Of a DNA stretch of 64,000 nucleotides, positions 8,016 to 17,619 are shown piece by piece. The DNA comes from Sphingomonadales bacterium Ga0077557 (GTDB lineage: Bacteria > Pseudomonadota > Alphaproteobacteria > Sphingomonadales > Sphingomonadaceae). Within the stretch, counting starts at the first letter, position 1. The number at the start of each line of letters is the position of its first letter. Under the pieces are notes generated by a model. The model was given only the letters and a program-made list of their open reading frames with translations. It did no database searches and was not told the origin of the DNA. The stretch lies in contig LNFI01000007.1 of assembly GCA_001464615.1 (NCBI GenBank), positions 124,001 to 188,000 of the forward strand. Direction: 5' to 3'. Position numbers and translations under genes: made by a program.

Positions 8016-9473
8016 CTAGCCCGCCGGGTGCAACGTCGCTGCCGGTTCGCCCACCGCTTGCGCGTGCGCCTGCGCTGCATGATGCGGGGGCGGCACCACC
8101 AGCCTGCCCTTGCGCCATGTCCCATAGCGATAGAATAGCGCTGCCATCGCAAAGGTCGCGATCGAGCCGAGCGGGAAGGACAGCCACAGCGCATCGACGC
8201 CCAGCATCGGCTTCAGCGCCGTCGCAAAGCCGATCCGCACCGGGAACATCGCCACGAACAGGATGATCAGCGGCCCCAGCACCGCGCCGTTCGCGCGCAC
8301 CACGCCAAAAAACACCATCGTCATCCCGAACAGCACGAAATTCCACGTCGCCAGCAACTGGATATGCTGCGCAATCGGCAGCGCGGGGCTCTCGCCGCCC
8401 AGGAACAGCGCCATCACCGGTCGGTCAAACGCCAGCAGCGCCACGACCATCGACGCAGTGATCGCGGTTGAGAACAACAGCCCCCAGCGCGTCGTCGATT
8501 CGACACGGTCCCATTTGTCTGCGCCGATATTCTGCGCCGCCATCGCACTCACCGCCGCGCCCACCGCCATGGCAGGCATCTGCACATAAGCCCAGAGCTG
8601 CAGCGTCACGCCAAATGCCGCCGTGGTATCCACGCCTTCCCGATTGACCAGCCCCAACATCGTGAGCCCGGCGAGCGCGATGACGATCATTTGCGCGCCG
8701 ATCGGCACGCCCTTGGTGACGATCGCCCAGACCACCTCACGGCTCGGGAAAAGATAGCTAAGTTCCGGCCCGCGCAGCCGCAGCGTAAGGTCCTTCCAAT
8801 AGATATAGCCAACCAGCCCCACCACTGCGACGACATTGGCGATCAGCGTCGCGGTCGCCGATCCGGCAATCCCCATTTGCGGAAACGGCCCTAACCCGGC
8901 GATCAGCAGCGGGTTGAGGATCACGTCGAGCACCGATGCCAGCATCCCGAACCATAACGGCGTCATCGCATCGCCGGTGCCGCGCAGCCCCATCATCATC
9001 AGCACCATCAGCATCGACGACGGCAGCGACAGGAAGATGATCCTTAGATAAGTCAGCGCCAGCGGCATCGCCTCCCCGGGCGTCGCCAGCAAATGGAGGA
9101 TCTGCGGTGCGAAGATCCAGCCGAGCCCGGCCACCACAATTGACGACCAGAAAATCAGCCCGACTGCCGATCCGAACGCGCGCCGCGCGCCATCGATATC
9201 GCGGCGGCCAAAACTCTGCCCGACCAGGATCGTCGCGGCCATGCCGAAGCCGAACACCGCAGCGAACATCAGGAACATGATGTTGTTGGCATTGGACGTC
9301 GCCGCGAGCGCACTTTCGCCCAGATACCGCCCGACCCAGACCGCGTTGATTGATCCGTTCAGCGATTGCAGGATGTTCGACGCCAGCGTCGGCAGCGCGA
9401 ACACGAGCAATGTCTTGCCGATCGGTCCAGTGGTGAGATCGCGTTGGCCTGGGCGGGCGGGAGGTTTAGCCAT
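8016..9473 (-). CDS. MATE family efflux transporter
   Basis: The 485-residue inner-membrane protein has about 12 hydrophobic segments in two similar halves. The first half carries 'PTLASNILQSLNGSINAVWVG', typical of the first MATE helix, and 'GFGMAATILVGQSFG'. MATE proteins export drugs or metabolites in exchange for Na+ or H+. The start codon lies two bases after the valS stop, so it is probably cotranscribed with valS. Substrate cannot be inferred. Confidence 0.9.
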   Translation of the reverse strand: MAKPPARPGQRDLTTGPIGKTLLVFALPTLASNILQSLNGSINAVWVGRYLGESALAATSNANNIMFLMFAAVFGFGMAATILVGQSFGRRDIDGARRAFGSAVGLIFWSSIVVAGLGWIFAPQILHLLATPGEAMPLALTYLRIIFLSLPSSMLMVLMMMGLRGTGDAMTPLWFGMLASVLDVILNPLLIAGLGPFPQMGIAGSATATLIANVVAVVGLVGYIYWKDLTLRLRGPELSYLFPSREVVWAIVTKGVPIGAQMIVIALAGLTMLGLVNREGVDTTAAFGVTLQLWAYVQMPAMAVGAAVSAMAAQNIGADKWDRVESTTRWGLLFSTAITASMVVALLAFDRPVMALFLGGESPALPIAQHIQLLATWNFVLFGMTMVFFGVVRANGAVLGPLIILFVAMFPVRIGFATALKPMLGVDALWLSFPLGSIATFAMAALFYRYGTWRKGRLVVPPPHHAAQAHAQAVGEPAATLHPAG

Positions 9474-9475
9474 TC

Positions 9476-12400
9476 TTATCCCAACCGCGCCAAAGCCGCC
9501 GTCAACCGCTCGGCCTCAGCAGACTTCTCGGCATGGTCAGCCCGCGCCTTCTCGATCGCCTCGGGCTTGGCGCGTTCAACGAAACTGGGGTTGTTAAGGC
9601 GGGCGGCGAGGGAGTCGCGTTCCTTTTCGGCAGCAGCGATGCCCTTGGTCAGCCGCGCGCGTTCGGCGTCGAGATCGATCACGCCTTCGAGTGGGAGGAC
9701 GAACGTCGCTTCATCGACAACAATTTGCGCCGCACCGCCAGCGGGCGCTTGACCCATCACGCTATCGACTCGCGCCAAGCGCGCCAATGCCGCCCCCTGC
9801 TTCTCAAGCCGTGCCTGCGTATCTGAAGACGCATCGCGAACATGCATCGCCATCCGCGTGCCCGGCGCGATCGTCAGCTCATTGCGCGCGGCCCGAATTT
9901 CGCTCACCAGCTTGATCAGCCAGTCGATCTCCTTGCTCGCCTCGGCATCGATCGCGCTCGCATCGACCACCGGCCACTGCGCCACAATCAGCTCGCCATC
10001 GCGGGCGCCCATTTTTGACCACAGCTCTTCGGTGATGAAGGGCATGAACGGGTGGAGCACGACCAAAATCTGGTCGAGCACCCAGCCCGCGACCGCGCGC
10101 GTCTCGTCGGCGTGGCTAAGCCCCTCCCCTTCAGGGGAGGGGTTGGGGTGGGGGCTATCCTCAGCCCCGTCGGTCTCGGTGAGACTGACAGCCCCCACCC
10201 CCTGCCCCTCCCCTGAAGGGGAAGGGTTAGGAGTCAAAATCGGCTTGATCAGCTCCAGATACCAGTCGCAAAACTGGCTCCAGACGAACTGATAGATCGC
10301 ATTCGCCGCGCCATCAAAGCGCAGGTCCGCCAGCGCCGCATCCACCGCCTGCACCGCGCGAATCGTCTCGCCGATGATCCATTTGTTGACCGCCAGCGTC
10401 GCCGCCGGCGCGTCTGGCGAGGTGCTGGCCACAATCCCGTTGCCCTGCGCGAACCGCGCCGCGTTCCAAAGCTTGGTGGCGAAGTTGCGGTATCCCTCGA
10501 CGCGCTTCTCATCCATCTTGATGTCGCGGCCCTGGCTTTCCATCGCCGCCATGAAGAAACGCAACGCGTCCGCGCCATATTTGTCGATCAGGCCGAGCGG
10601 ATCGACGGTATTGCCCTTGGACTTGGACATTTTCTGCCCGTCGGCGGCACGCACCAGCCCGTGGAGGTAGAGTTTGCGGAACGGCACATCGCCCATGAAG
10701 TGCATCCCCTGCATCATCATCCGCGCATCCCAGAAGAATAGGATGTCAAAGCCGGAGATGAGAACATCGTTCGGGTAGCGGCCGCCCAGCGTCAAATCCC
10801 CCCCGGCACGGGGGGGGGAACCGCCCGAAGGACGGTGGGGGGGGCTCTCCACAAGCGACCCCGCCTGCGGCCCGCCCCCTCCACCATCCGGCTGCTTTTC
10901 AGGCCACCCCATCGTCGCGAACGGCCAGAGTGCGGAGGAGAACCAGGTATCGAGGACATCGGAATCGCGATAAAGATGAATAAATCCATCATTAATCGTG
11001 TCATTTCGTTCAAGTTGTTGGTTATGAAAGACAAACAATTCTTCAGAAACGTCATAGTAGGAGGCGGCAAGAGCTCTTGCGTCGGATTCGTTCTCAGCGA
11101 CAAATTCGCGCCAAATTCCATCGGGGCGACTATCTAAACCAAGGCCCCCTTCTTTCAACGCATAGGTACCCGGTGGCAGCCTACGATCGACAGATTTCGC
11201 CTTACCAAACCAAGCCGGAATCCGGTGCCCCCACCACAGCTGCCTCGACACGCACCAGGGCTGAATATTCTCCATCCAGTTGAAGAACGTCTTCTCCCAC
11301 GTCTTGGGCACGATATCGATCGCGCCTGATTTCACCGCCTCAATCGGTGCCTTCGCCAGCGTCGCGGCGTCGACATACCATTGGTCGGTCAGCCACGGTT
11401 CGATCACCACGTTCGAGCGATCCCCAAACGGCGTCTGGATCGTGCGGGGTTCGGCGTCGTGCTCTGCGCCTTCCTTGTCGATATGGGGGACGAGGAAGCC
11501 ATGCCCCTTCATCCACGCGACCGCCATTTCGCGTGCGCCGGGGACGCCATCTTTCTTGAAGCGGTGCAGGCCGATGAATTGCTCGGGAATGCACCCATCC
11601 ACCGTCTGCACCACATTCGCCTTGGCATCGAACATGTTGAGCATCTGCCCCGGCGCGATCCCTGCACGCTTGCCGACCTCGAAATCGTTGAAGTCATGCC
11701 CCGGCGTGATCTTCACCACGCCCGACCCAAGCGCCGGATCGGCATGGTCGTCCGCGACAATTCGCAGCGGCCGCCCGGTAATCGGCTGGATCACATATTG
11801 CCCGATCACCGACTGATACCGCTCATCGGCCGCATTCACCGCCACCGCCATGTCGGCCAGCATCGTCTCGGGCCGCGTCGTCGCGACCACCAGATGACCG
11901 GTGCCGTCGGGCAAGGTCACGCCATCCGCAAGCGGATAGCGGAAGTGCCAGAATTGGCCCTTCACCTCATGCGTCTCGACCTCAAGATCGCTGATTGCGG
12001 TGCCGAGGCCGGGGTCCCAGTTGACCAGCCTTTTGTCGCGGTAGAGCAGGCCCTGATTGTACAGGTCCACGAACACCTTGATGACGGCCTTGGAAAAGCC
12101 CTCGTCCATCGTGAAGCGCTCGTTGGCCCAATCCATCGAGCAGCCCAGCCGACGCAGCTGCTGCGTAATCTCGCCACCGCTTTCGCGCTTCCAGTCCCAG
12201 ACTTTTTCGACGAACGCCTCGCGCGAATAATTGGTGCGCTTGTCCTGTTTGGCGGCGAGCTGCCGCTCGACCACCATCTGCGTCGCGATGCCGGCGTGAT
12301 CGGTGCCGACTACCCACAGCGCATCCTTGCCCTGCAACCGGGCGTGGCGCGTAAGGATATCCTGCAAGGTGTTGTCGAGCGCATGGCCGATATGCAGCGA

Positions 12401-12544
12401 GCCCGTCACATTGGGCGGCGGGTTGACGATCGTCCAAGGCTCAGCACCGGGGCGGTCGGGATGGAACAGGCCGTTCTCCTCCCAATGCGCGTACCAGCGT
12501 TGCTCGATTTCGGCGGGGTCGAATGTCTTGGGAAGCTCGCTCAT
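9476..12544 (-). CDS. valS: Valine--tRNA ligase with extra in-frame insertions
   Basis: At 1022 residues this is clearly longer than usual for bacterial ValRS (roughly 880–950). HIGH is at residues 51–54 within '[13 protein letters not shown]', and KMSKS lies near 638 in 'KMSKSKGNT'. The editing domain and a C-terminal coiled coil are present. Compared with E. coli there are three extra stretches. One at about 448–528 comes from AT-rich DNA before 'DVLDTWFSS'. One at about 550–585 contains '[17 protein letters not shown]'. One at about 766–811 contains '[11 protein letters not shown]' and '[10 protein letters not shown]'. The second and third coincide with palindromic repeats in the DNA. All catalytic motifs are intact, so the enzyme should work. 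Confidence 0.96.
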   Translation of the reverse strand: MSELPKTFDPAEIEQRWYAHWEENGLFHPDRPGAEPWTIVNPPPNVTGSLHIGHALDNTLQDILTRHARLQGKDALWVVGTDHAGIATQMVVERQLAAKQDKRTNYSREAFVEKVWDWKRESGGEITQQLRRLGCSMDWANERFTMDEGFSKAVIKVFVDLYNQGLLYRDKRLVNWDPGLGTAISDLEVETHEVKGQFWHFRYPLADGVTLPDGTGHLVVATTRPETMLADMAVAVNAADERYQSVIGQYVIQPITGRPLRIVADDHADPALGSGVVKITPGHDFNDFEVGKRAGIAPGQMLNMFDAKANVVQTVDGCIPEQFIGLHRFKKDGVPGAREMAVAWMKGHGFLVPHIDKEGAEHDAEPRTIQTPFGDRSNVVIEPWLTDQWYVDAATLAKAPIEAVKSGAIDIVPKTWEKTFFNWMENIQPWCVSRQLWWGHRIPAWFGKAKSVDRRLPPGTYALKEGGLGLDSRPDGIWREFVAENESDARALAASYYDVSEELFVFHNQQLERNDTINDGFIHLYRDSDVLDTWFSSALWPFATMGWPEKQPDGGGGGPQAGSLVESPPHRPSGGSPPRAGGDLTLGGRYPNDVLISGFDILFFWDARMMMQGMHFMGDVPFRKLYLHGLVRAADGQKMSKSKGNTVDPLGLIDKYGADALRFFMAAMESQGRDIKMDEKRVEGYRNFATKLWNAARFAQGNGIVASTSPDAPAATLAVNKWIIGETIRAVQAVDAALADLRFDGAANAIYQFVWSQFCDWYLELIKPILTPNPSPSGEGQGVGAVSLTETDGAEDSPHPNPSPEGEGLSHADETRAVAGWVLDQILVVLHPFMPFITEELWSKMGARDGELIVAQWPVVDASAIDAEASKEIDWLIKLVSEIRAARNELTIAPGTRMAMHVRDASSDTQARLEKQGAALARLARVDSVMGQAPAGGAAQIVVDEATFVLPLEGVIDLDAERARLTKGIAAAEKERDSLAARLNNPSFVERAKPEAIEKARADHAEKSAEAERLTAALARLG
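10119..10233. repeat. GC-rich double-hairpin repeat inserted inside valS
   Basis: Two arms, CCCCTCCCCTTCAGGGGAGG and its near reverse complement, each a hairpin, flank about 40 bases of spacer. The whole unit is roughly palindromic. It lies in frame in valS and is translated as two 'PNPSPxGEG' segments. A second copy, without coding potential, is at 30258–30430. Confidence 0.85.
10792..10882. repeat. Second type of GC-rich palindromic repeat inside valS
   Basis: C-rich and G-rich runs around GGCAC form a hairpin at about 10798–10818, followed by a second G-run and a C-rich tail. The element is read through in frame as '[17 protein letters not shown]'. This extra segment sits just after the 'GWPE' motif, where E. 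coli ValRS has only a short loop. Confidence 0.7.
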
Positions 12545-12612
12545 GCCCCTGCCCTTAACTGGCAGTGGCGCGCTTCGCTAGCCTGATGCTGCGCTGCGTC
12601 AGACGGGAGCGC

Positions 12613-13122
12613 TCAGCGGCCCCGGGTAATGCGCGCGATTTCGCGGGCGACCATCTCTTCAACCATGCCGGGCAGCTTGGCATCGAGCCATTCCCGCAGC
12701 ATCGGCCGCAACATTTCGCGGACAAGGCCTTCCAGCGTTTCAGGGGCCGGGGCTTCGGGTGCGGCAGCCGCAACAGGCTTTACGACCAAACGCGACAGCG
12801 TATCCAGCGATCCACGGCTTGCCTGGGCCGCACTTTCAGACAGAATCGAATCGGTCGACAAGGCAGCCTCCACGCGTTCGATCAACGTAGCGTCATCCTC
12901 AGCATCATCGGTCACCGGATTGCTGAGTTCCAGAATGTCCGCAGGATCGGCCATCCGGGCCCGCGACGACAGCGGCGATGCAACCGCTGGCGCGGGCGGC
13001 GGCGGGTTGCGGGGCGCACGACGCGATCGCACGGCGCCGCCATTGTCGCCATCTTCCGCAATGATCCGCTTGATGGAGGAAAGAATGTCTTCCATCGACG
13101 GTTCGGCGCTAATGTCCCCCAT
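12613..13122 (-). CDS. popZ: PopZ-like polar organizing protein (DUF2497)
   Basis: The 169-residue acidic protein has the PopZ layout. A short N-terminal helix, 'EPSMEDILSSIKRIIAED', is followed by a proline/alanine-rich disordered middle and a C-terminal helical oligomerisation region with 'MLREWLDAKLPGMVEEMV' and 'REIARI'. PopZ assembles a network at the cell pole that anchors centromere-bound ParB and signalling proteins. The position between tolC and valS matches the Caulobacter neighbourhood as I remember it. It lies 68 bases upstream of valS on the same strand. Confidence 0.85.
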   Translation of the reverse strand: MGDISAEPSMEDILSSIKRIIAEDGDNGGAVRSRRAPRNPPPPAPAVASPLSSRARMADPADILELSNPVTDDAEDDATLIERVEAALSTDSILSESAAQASRGSLDTLSRLVVKPVAAAAPEAPAPETLEGLVREMLRPMLREWLDAKLPGMVEEMVAREIARITRGR

Positions 13123-13152
13123 GATTGCCGTCCCTTGCCTCAGTAATCGCCG

Positions 13153-14664
13153 TTAACGATCCTTTGGAGCCGTACCTGCGGGATTAGGGGTGGCACTGTC
13201 AACCGTGGGCGCGACAATTGCGGTTTGTGCGGGGGTCTTCGCCGTGCTGGTCGAGACAGCTTCTGCCGGGCGACCATATGTCCAGTCCAACAAGCTATTA
13301 TGGACGCGATCGTAATTGGCGACCGGGTCATAAAGCGGGCCTGCATCAAGCCCCAGATCCTTCGCCTCTGCATGCCCCGTCGCGGCGAGCAGCGCGAACC
13401 CAGCAACATAGGCATCGCGCTGCGCCGTCACCAAGGTGACGCGCGAATTGAGCAATTCCTGTTCGGCGTTCAGAATTTCCAGGATCGTGCGGTTGCCGAC
13501 GCTGTTTTCCGCCTTCACGCCTTCCAGCGCGAGCTTATTGGCCTCTACTGCGATCTCGGCTGACTTGATGACTTCAAGCGAGGATTGCCAAACGGCAAAG
13601 GCCGATCGAACCTGCGCAACAACGCCGCGCTCTGCTTCGGTGAGCTGTTCAAGCGCTTGGCTGCGCCGCGCCTGTGCCTGACGGACGCGCGCAGCCGGGC
13701 CGCCGCCCTGATAAAGCGGCAATGTCATCCGCAGGCCAAGCTGAGCCGTGCGGTCAAACTGCGGGAATGAAACCCCTGAGATGCCGGCACCAAGCGTACC
13801 TAGAAAATTGGTATATGTCCCTTGGACAAAGGCATCCACGCGCGGCAGCCGTTCAGATTTGGCAACACGAATATCATATTTGGTCGCATCGCGGGCTTTC
13901 TTGGCGGCGAGCAACGTCGGGTTGTCAGCCAGCGCGATTTCAACCGCCATATCGGGATCGCTCGGTAAACTGGGCAAGGGCGGCGGCGTCTGAAGCGTTC
14001 CGGGGGGCGATCCGACCAAACGAATGTAGGATTCACGACTGGAGATCAGCCGCGCCTCGGCACTTTGCAGCTGGCTGCGCGCCAGCGCCAGTCGGGCGTC
14101 CGACTGGGCGACATCGGTGCGGGTCAGGTCGCCGACCTGGAAGCGGTCCTTGGACGCCTGCAAATTGACTTCGAGGACACTGGCATTTTGCTGGTTGAGC
14201 CGTACGACGGATTCGTCGCGGATCACATCCATATAGGCGCCAACCACGCTGGTGAAGAGATCAGCTTCGGTCCCCCTGAGCGACGCCCGTCCCCCTTCCA
14301 CCCGGGTATTGGCCGCCGCAATAGCATTCTTGATCGCTCCACCGGCATAAACCGGGACGGTGAAGCTGCCCTGCGTGTTGGTCAATCTCGACGGCGCGGT
14401 AAAGCTGGAGACGGACGTAACGAAGTTTTCGCTGTAAGTGCTTTGGAGCTGCACAGCCGGCAAACCGGGGGCACGTGCAAGCGGTACATTTTCGTCGAGC
14501 GCCCGAACATTGTCACGCTGCGCGGCAAGGGTCGGGTTCGTCTTATATGCCTCAACAAGCGCCTCTCGCAGCGTTTCAGCAGACGCTGGCATCGCCAGCG
14601 CAATCAGCGCCACCCCCGCCAAAATCCGAGACTTGACCATAGAAACAGAAGGCAGAGAGACCAT
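13153..14664 (-). CDS. tolC: TolC family outer membrane efflux protein
   Basis: The product is 503 residues. A signal peptide ending 'LIALAMPASAETL' precedes two OEP repeats ('LREALVEAYKTNPTLAAQRD' and 'MAVEIALADNPTLLAAKKA'), each followed by long helices. TolC proteins form trimeric outer-membrane channels for type I secretion and RND or ABC efflux. The start is ATG 14664, with AGGAAG upstream; an in-frame extension further 5' would overlap pcm. It lies 14 bases after pcm on the same strand. No cognate inner-membrane pump is in the window. Confidence 0.93.
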   Translation of the reverse strand: MVSLPSVSMVKSRILAGVALIALAMPASAETLREALVEAYKTNPTLAAQRDNVRALDENVPLARAPGLPAVQLQSTYSENFVTSVSSFTAPSRLTNTQGSFTVPVYAGGAIKNAIAAANTRVEGGRASLRGTEADLFTSVVGAYMDVIRDESVVRLNQQNASVLEVNLQASKDRFQVGDLTRTDVAQSDARLALARSQLQSAEARLISSRESYIRLVGSPPGTLQTPPPLPSLPSDPDMAVEIALADNPTLLAAKKARDATKYDIRVAKSERLPRVDAFVQGTYTNFLGTLGAGISGVSFPQFDRTAQLGLRMTLPLYQGGGPAARVRQAQARRSQALEQLTEAERGVVAQVRSAFAVWQSSLEVIKSAEIAVEANKLALEGVKAENSVGNRTILEILNAEQELLNSRVTLVTAQRDAYVAGFALLAATGHAEAKDLGLDAGPLYDPVANYDRVHNSLLDWTYGRPAEAVSTSTAKTPAQTAIVAPTVDSATPNPAGTAPKDR

Positions 14665-14678
14665 AACGAGAGGCTTCC

Positions 14679-15344
14679 TCAAAAAACAAAATCCTGGGGA
14701 ACGGCGAAGCCTGGCAAGGCGACGCAATCAATATCCGCGAAATCAATGAGCCCAAAGCCTCCAGCGCTGCGCTGGCCCATGGCAAGCCTAGTCACACCGC
14801 GATCGACAATGCCGCTCACCGCGCGCCCACCAATTGCCAATTGATCGATCAACGTCTGCGGCAATTTGGGCACTGCGCCATCAACAACCAGCACATCATA
14901 AGGAGCGCCATCGGCATAACCACGCTCAAGTGGCCCGTCGATGAGCTGAACGCGGGCATTGCCTTCCAAAGCCCGTCGCGCAATCGCCATCAATGCCGGA
15001 TCGCATTCAACTGCGACGACGAAGGCCGCGATTTCAGCGAGCACAGCGGCTGTATAACCGCCTGCTGCGCCGATCAGCAGCACCCGATCGCTCGGGCTAA
15101 CCGCTGCTTCATTCAGCAATCGCCCCGTTGCGATCAGCACATTCGCCGCGCGGCCAGCGCCGAGTGGCAGCGCGGTATCACGATAGGCCAGGCCCGCAAT
15201 TGTTTCCGGTAGGTAGGATTCGCGCGGTACCCGGCCCATCGCCGCCACCAGCCGCGCATCGCTGACCGAATTGGTGCGAAGCTGGTTCGACACCATTGCC
15301 TGGCGCATCGCCGCAAACTGGCCCTGATCAGCTATCGTCACCAC
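14679..15344 (-). CDS. pcm: Protein-L-isoaspartate O-methyltransferase
   Basis: The roughly 220-residue product has 'AMRQAMVSNQLRTN' near the start and 'RVLLIGAAGGYTAAVLAEI', the SAM-binding motif I of PCMT. It lacks the usual '(V)LEIGTGSGY' wording, as in many alphaproteobacterial members of this branch. The family repairs L-isoaspartyl residues, but divergent members next to tolC may act otherwise. GTG 15344 is chosen because AAGGGGG lies about seven bases upstream; GTG 15341 is equally possible. Confidence 0.85.
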   Translation of the reverse strand: MVTIADQGQFAAMRQAMVSNQLRTNSVSDARLVAAMGRVPRESYLPETIAGLAYRDTALPLGAGRAANVLIATGRLLNEAAVSPSDRVLLIGAAGGYTAAVLAEIAAFVVAVECDPALMAIARRALEGNARVQLIDGPLERGYADGAPYDVLVVDGAVPKLPQTLIDQLAIGGRAVSGIVDRGVTRLAMGQRSAGGFGLIDFADIDCVALPGFAVPQDFVF

Positions 15345-15362
15345 ACAACCCCCTTGGCACAA

Positions 15363-15822
15363 CCGTTTTATATATGCAACACACCTTCGCCGCTGACCGG
15401 CTTGTATATCGGGCGAGCGCTACCGCCAAGCCGGAGTGGAATTTTACTCGAACACGGTTGGCCGCCCCTAATCATTGGCCCTTAATCATTGGCACAGAAG
15501 CAACCTTGTCGGCGCGATGACGGCGACCCAGAAAAAAAAAGGCCCCGCGCATAGACTGCGATTTTTGAACGTTTCGGATCAGACACAAAAGTGCCAATGC
15601 CTATTCTGGCCAAATTTGTCTATGATTTTACAGTGTTTTTGTGGGAAGATTTGCAATTGGATTCCCCCGAACATTGCTCACTTTGGTCGCCTGATTGTCT
15701 GAAATGCCGGACGATCGGCAGCCACAGAACTGCCGAACAAAGCATGATCATTGGCCTTGCGGGGGTTGGCGCGAAAACCCGATGTTGACGGCGTCGCAAA
15801 AACCCAGCAAACGCGCCGCCTT
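15363..15822. other. Intergenic region upstream of pcm and tRNA-Cys
   Basis: This 460-base, AT-richer stretch has no open frame I can support. It contains a 13-base direct repeat (TAATCATTGGC at about 15468 and 15482), an A9 run near 15532 and a further ATCATTGGCC near 15747. Promoters for pcm (minus) and tRNA-Cys (plus) must lie here, but I cannot assign them. Confidence 0.5.
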
Positions 15823-15896
15823 GGCCCGATGGCGGAGTGGTGACGCAGAGGACTGCAAATCCTTGCACCCGGGTTCGATTCCCGGTCGGGCCTCCA
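15823..15896 (+). tRNA. tRNA-Cys (anticodon GCA)
   Basis: A complete 74-nt cloverleaf. The acceptor GGCCCGA pairs with TCGGGCC, the anticodon loop is CTGCAAA, the T-loop is GTTCGATTC and CCA is encoded. Confidence 0.97.
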
Positions 15897-16012
15897 TCCT
15901 TTTTGTTATCCGTCGTGACTGGCGCTCGCGCAAACTGGCTGCGCGGCAGCCATACAGCGCCAACTGGCGAGGATTGGCCAGCAGCGCAAAGCCGATACCT
16001 GCTAAGTAAGAA

Positions 16013-17011
16013 TCAGGCCTGCGCGAGATCCCCGTGCCGCGCCATATTTTCCGACATCGGCTCACGCCGGCGCGTTGTCGCACGACGTGCATCCTGTGCG
16101 ATTGCGCGGCGGTAGGAACTGGGATCAGTGCCATAGCCATCGCGGAAGGCCCGGCTAAAATGGCTCCGGCTGGAAAAGCCGATATGCGCCGCGATGACCT
16201 TGACTGGCATATTGGTGGATCGCAGTAGCTCGGCTGCATGGTGCAACCGCGTCTTTGCGACAAACTCCATCGGGCTCATTGCAAAGGCGTGCGAAAACTC
16301 CCGCGCAAACGCCGATCGGCTCATCCCGGCGGTTGACGCCAAGGCTGCAACACTATGCCGCGATGCTGGCTTATCGAGAACCGCCGTCACTGCCTTACCC
16401 AACCTGGGGTCACGTAACGTGCTTAGGAGGCTTGTTTCGTGGTCACTGCGGCTGAAATGCTTGCGGAGAAGCAACAAAAGACAGGCTTTCATCAACGCAC
16501 CGGTCAGCGCGCGCGAGCCAAGATCGGGCTGCGCCAATTCCGCCGCCATCAGCCCATAGCTTGCATTGACGATAGGCTCCGCCGCCAAATCTTCAACGAT
16601 TGGCTTGCGAACTGTATCAAGTAAACCAAATGAACCAGAAATATTGGCGGTGATGAGCCCGCAAATAAAGCGCAAATCACCGTCACCGCCGCCAGTAGCG
16701 TCAAATCTTACCATGCCGTTATTTGACTGCGAACAATGATCCATCGCGACCAATTGCCGACCGGGGCAATCATCCGCACCAATAGTTTGAGCCATATGTG
16801 GCGGCACCAAGACAACGCTACCAGGCCCACAAATAATGGATGGTTGCCCGGGCACCATCAGATGCATCGTTCCTGATAGGATGTAATGAACTTCTATTTC
16901 ATCACCGGGGCGTGCAACGAGTTGAATGCCACGATCAACTTCGCAAATCGCAAAAGCATCGACGGCAACATCCAATGTCATCAACAACCGATCGAGCATT
17001 CGTTCGGCCAT
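16013..17011 (-). CDS. AraC family transcriptional regulator with N-terminal cupin
   Basis: The 332-residue protein has an N-terminal cupin ligand-binding domain ('PGDEIEVHYILSGTMHLMVP', 'GPGSVVLVPPHMAQ'). The C-terminal pair of helix-turn-helix motifs includes 'ASTAGMSRSAFAREFSHAF' and 'VIAAHIGFSSRSHFSRAFRD'. AraC members of this layout respond to small effectors or stress. ATG 17011 is chosen because AAGGAG sits seven bases upstream. The nearest genes on the same strand are the response regulator upstream and none immediately downstream, so the target is unknown. Confidence 0.9.
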   Translation of the reverse strand: MAERMLDRLLMTLDVAVDAFAICEVDRGIQLVARPGDEIEVHYILSGTMHLMVPGQPSIICGPGSVVLVPPHMAQTIGADDCPGRQLVAMDHCSQSNNGMVRFDATGGGDGDLRFICGLITANISGSFGLLDTVRKPIVEDLAAEPIVNASYGLMAAELAQPDLGSRALTGALMKACLLLLLRKHFSRSDHETSLLSTLRDPRLGKAVTAVLDKPASRHSVAALASTAGMSRSAFAREFSHAFAMSPMEFVAKTRLHHAAELLRSTNMPVKVIAAHIGFSSRSHFSRAFRDGYGTDPSSYRRAIAQDARRATTRRREPMSENMARHGDLAQA

Positions 17012-17161
17012 GATATTACTCCTTACACAAATCTTTCTAGACGATGACACATAGACACAAGTCTGCTGTCACCGAAACTAGGTGCTCCCACGGAAGCACT
17101 ATCGCAAGACGATAAGGCACCTAAGCCGCAGTTTGCAGCAATAATGCAATAATTTCGGCAA

Positions 17162-17554
17162 TTAGCGGATAGCGCCGCCACCCTGGGCACCGCGCGCTAA
17201 CAAGCGACCGATGGCATCAAACAGGGAGTCCATCGCCACCGGCTTGAACAGCACTTCATCGGCGCCGTCGCGCAGGCAACGGTCGCGCAGATCGACTGCC
17301 GTGTCGGCTGTGACGACAATCACGGGCAAGCCCGCTTTGGCGTCAGTACGGGCCCGAATATGGCGAATCGCCGTCATTCCATCCATGCCGGGCATGCGCA
17401 AATCCATCAGCACAATGTCATAATCATTCGCATCGATCAGTTGCAGACCTTCTTCAGCGCTGGGCGCGCCCGTCATCGTCGCCCCCGCCACATCGAGCAT
17501 GTCTTTGACAACGCGCCGGTTCATCGGATCGTCTTCGACGAACAGCACGTTCAC
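17162..17554 (-). CDS. Single-domain response regulator (CheY-like receiver)
   Basis: The 130 residues consist only of a receiver domain: acidic pocket E7/D8/D9, phospho-acceptor D51 in 'VLMDLRMPGMDG', the T/S switch in 'VVTADT' and the conserved K104 in 'LFKPV'. There is no output domain, so it passes a signal to a partner. It lies 65 bases downstream of the TPR histidine kinase in the same direction and is the obvious phosphorylation partner for that kinase. Confidence 0.9.
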   Translation of the reverse strand: MNVLFVEDDPMNRRVVKDMLDVAGATMTGAPSAEEGLQLIDANDYDIVLMDLRMPGMDGMTAIRHIRARTDAKAGLPVIVVTADTAVDLRDRCLRDGADEVLFKPVAMDSLFDAIGRLLARGAQGGGAIR

Positions 17555-17619
17555 GACCGCGCGCTCGCGGCAAAACCATCAATTTTGAGAGTATCGATCA
17601 TGTCAGATGCCATATCGCG

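Noticed and set aside
6804..8138. 444-residue open frame on the plus strand
   Set aside because: It lies opposite a GNAT gene and hemB, both with clear family motifs; its product is rich in His and Arg and has no recognisable domain.
11381..12586. 401-residue open frame on the plus strand
   Set aside because: It is antisense to the N-terminal half of valS, including the HIGH region, and has no family features.
15475..15788. Small plus-strand frames upstream of tRNA-Cys
   Set aside because: No Shine-Dalgarno and no protein-like pattern; the region contains an A-run and direct repeats.
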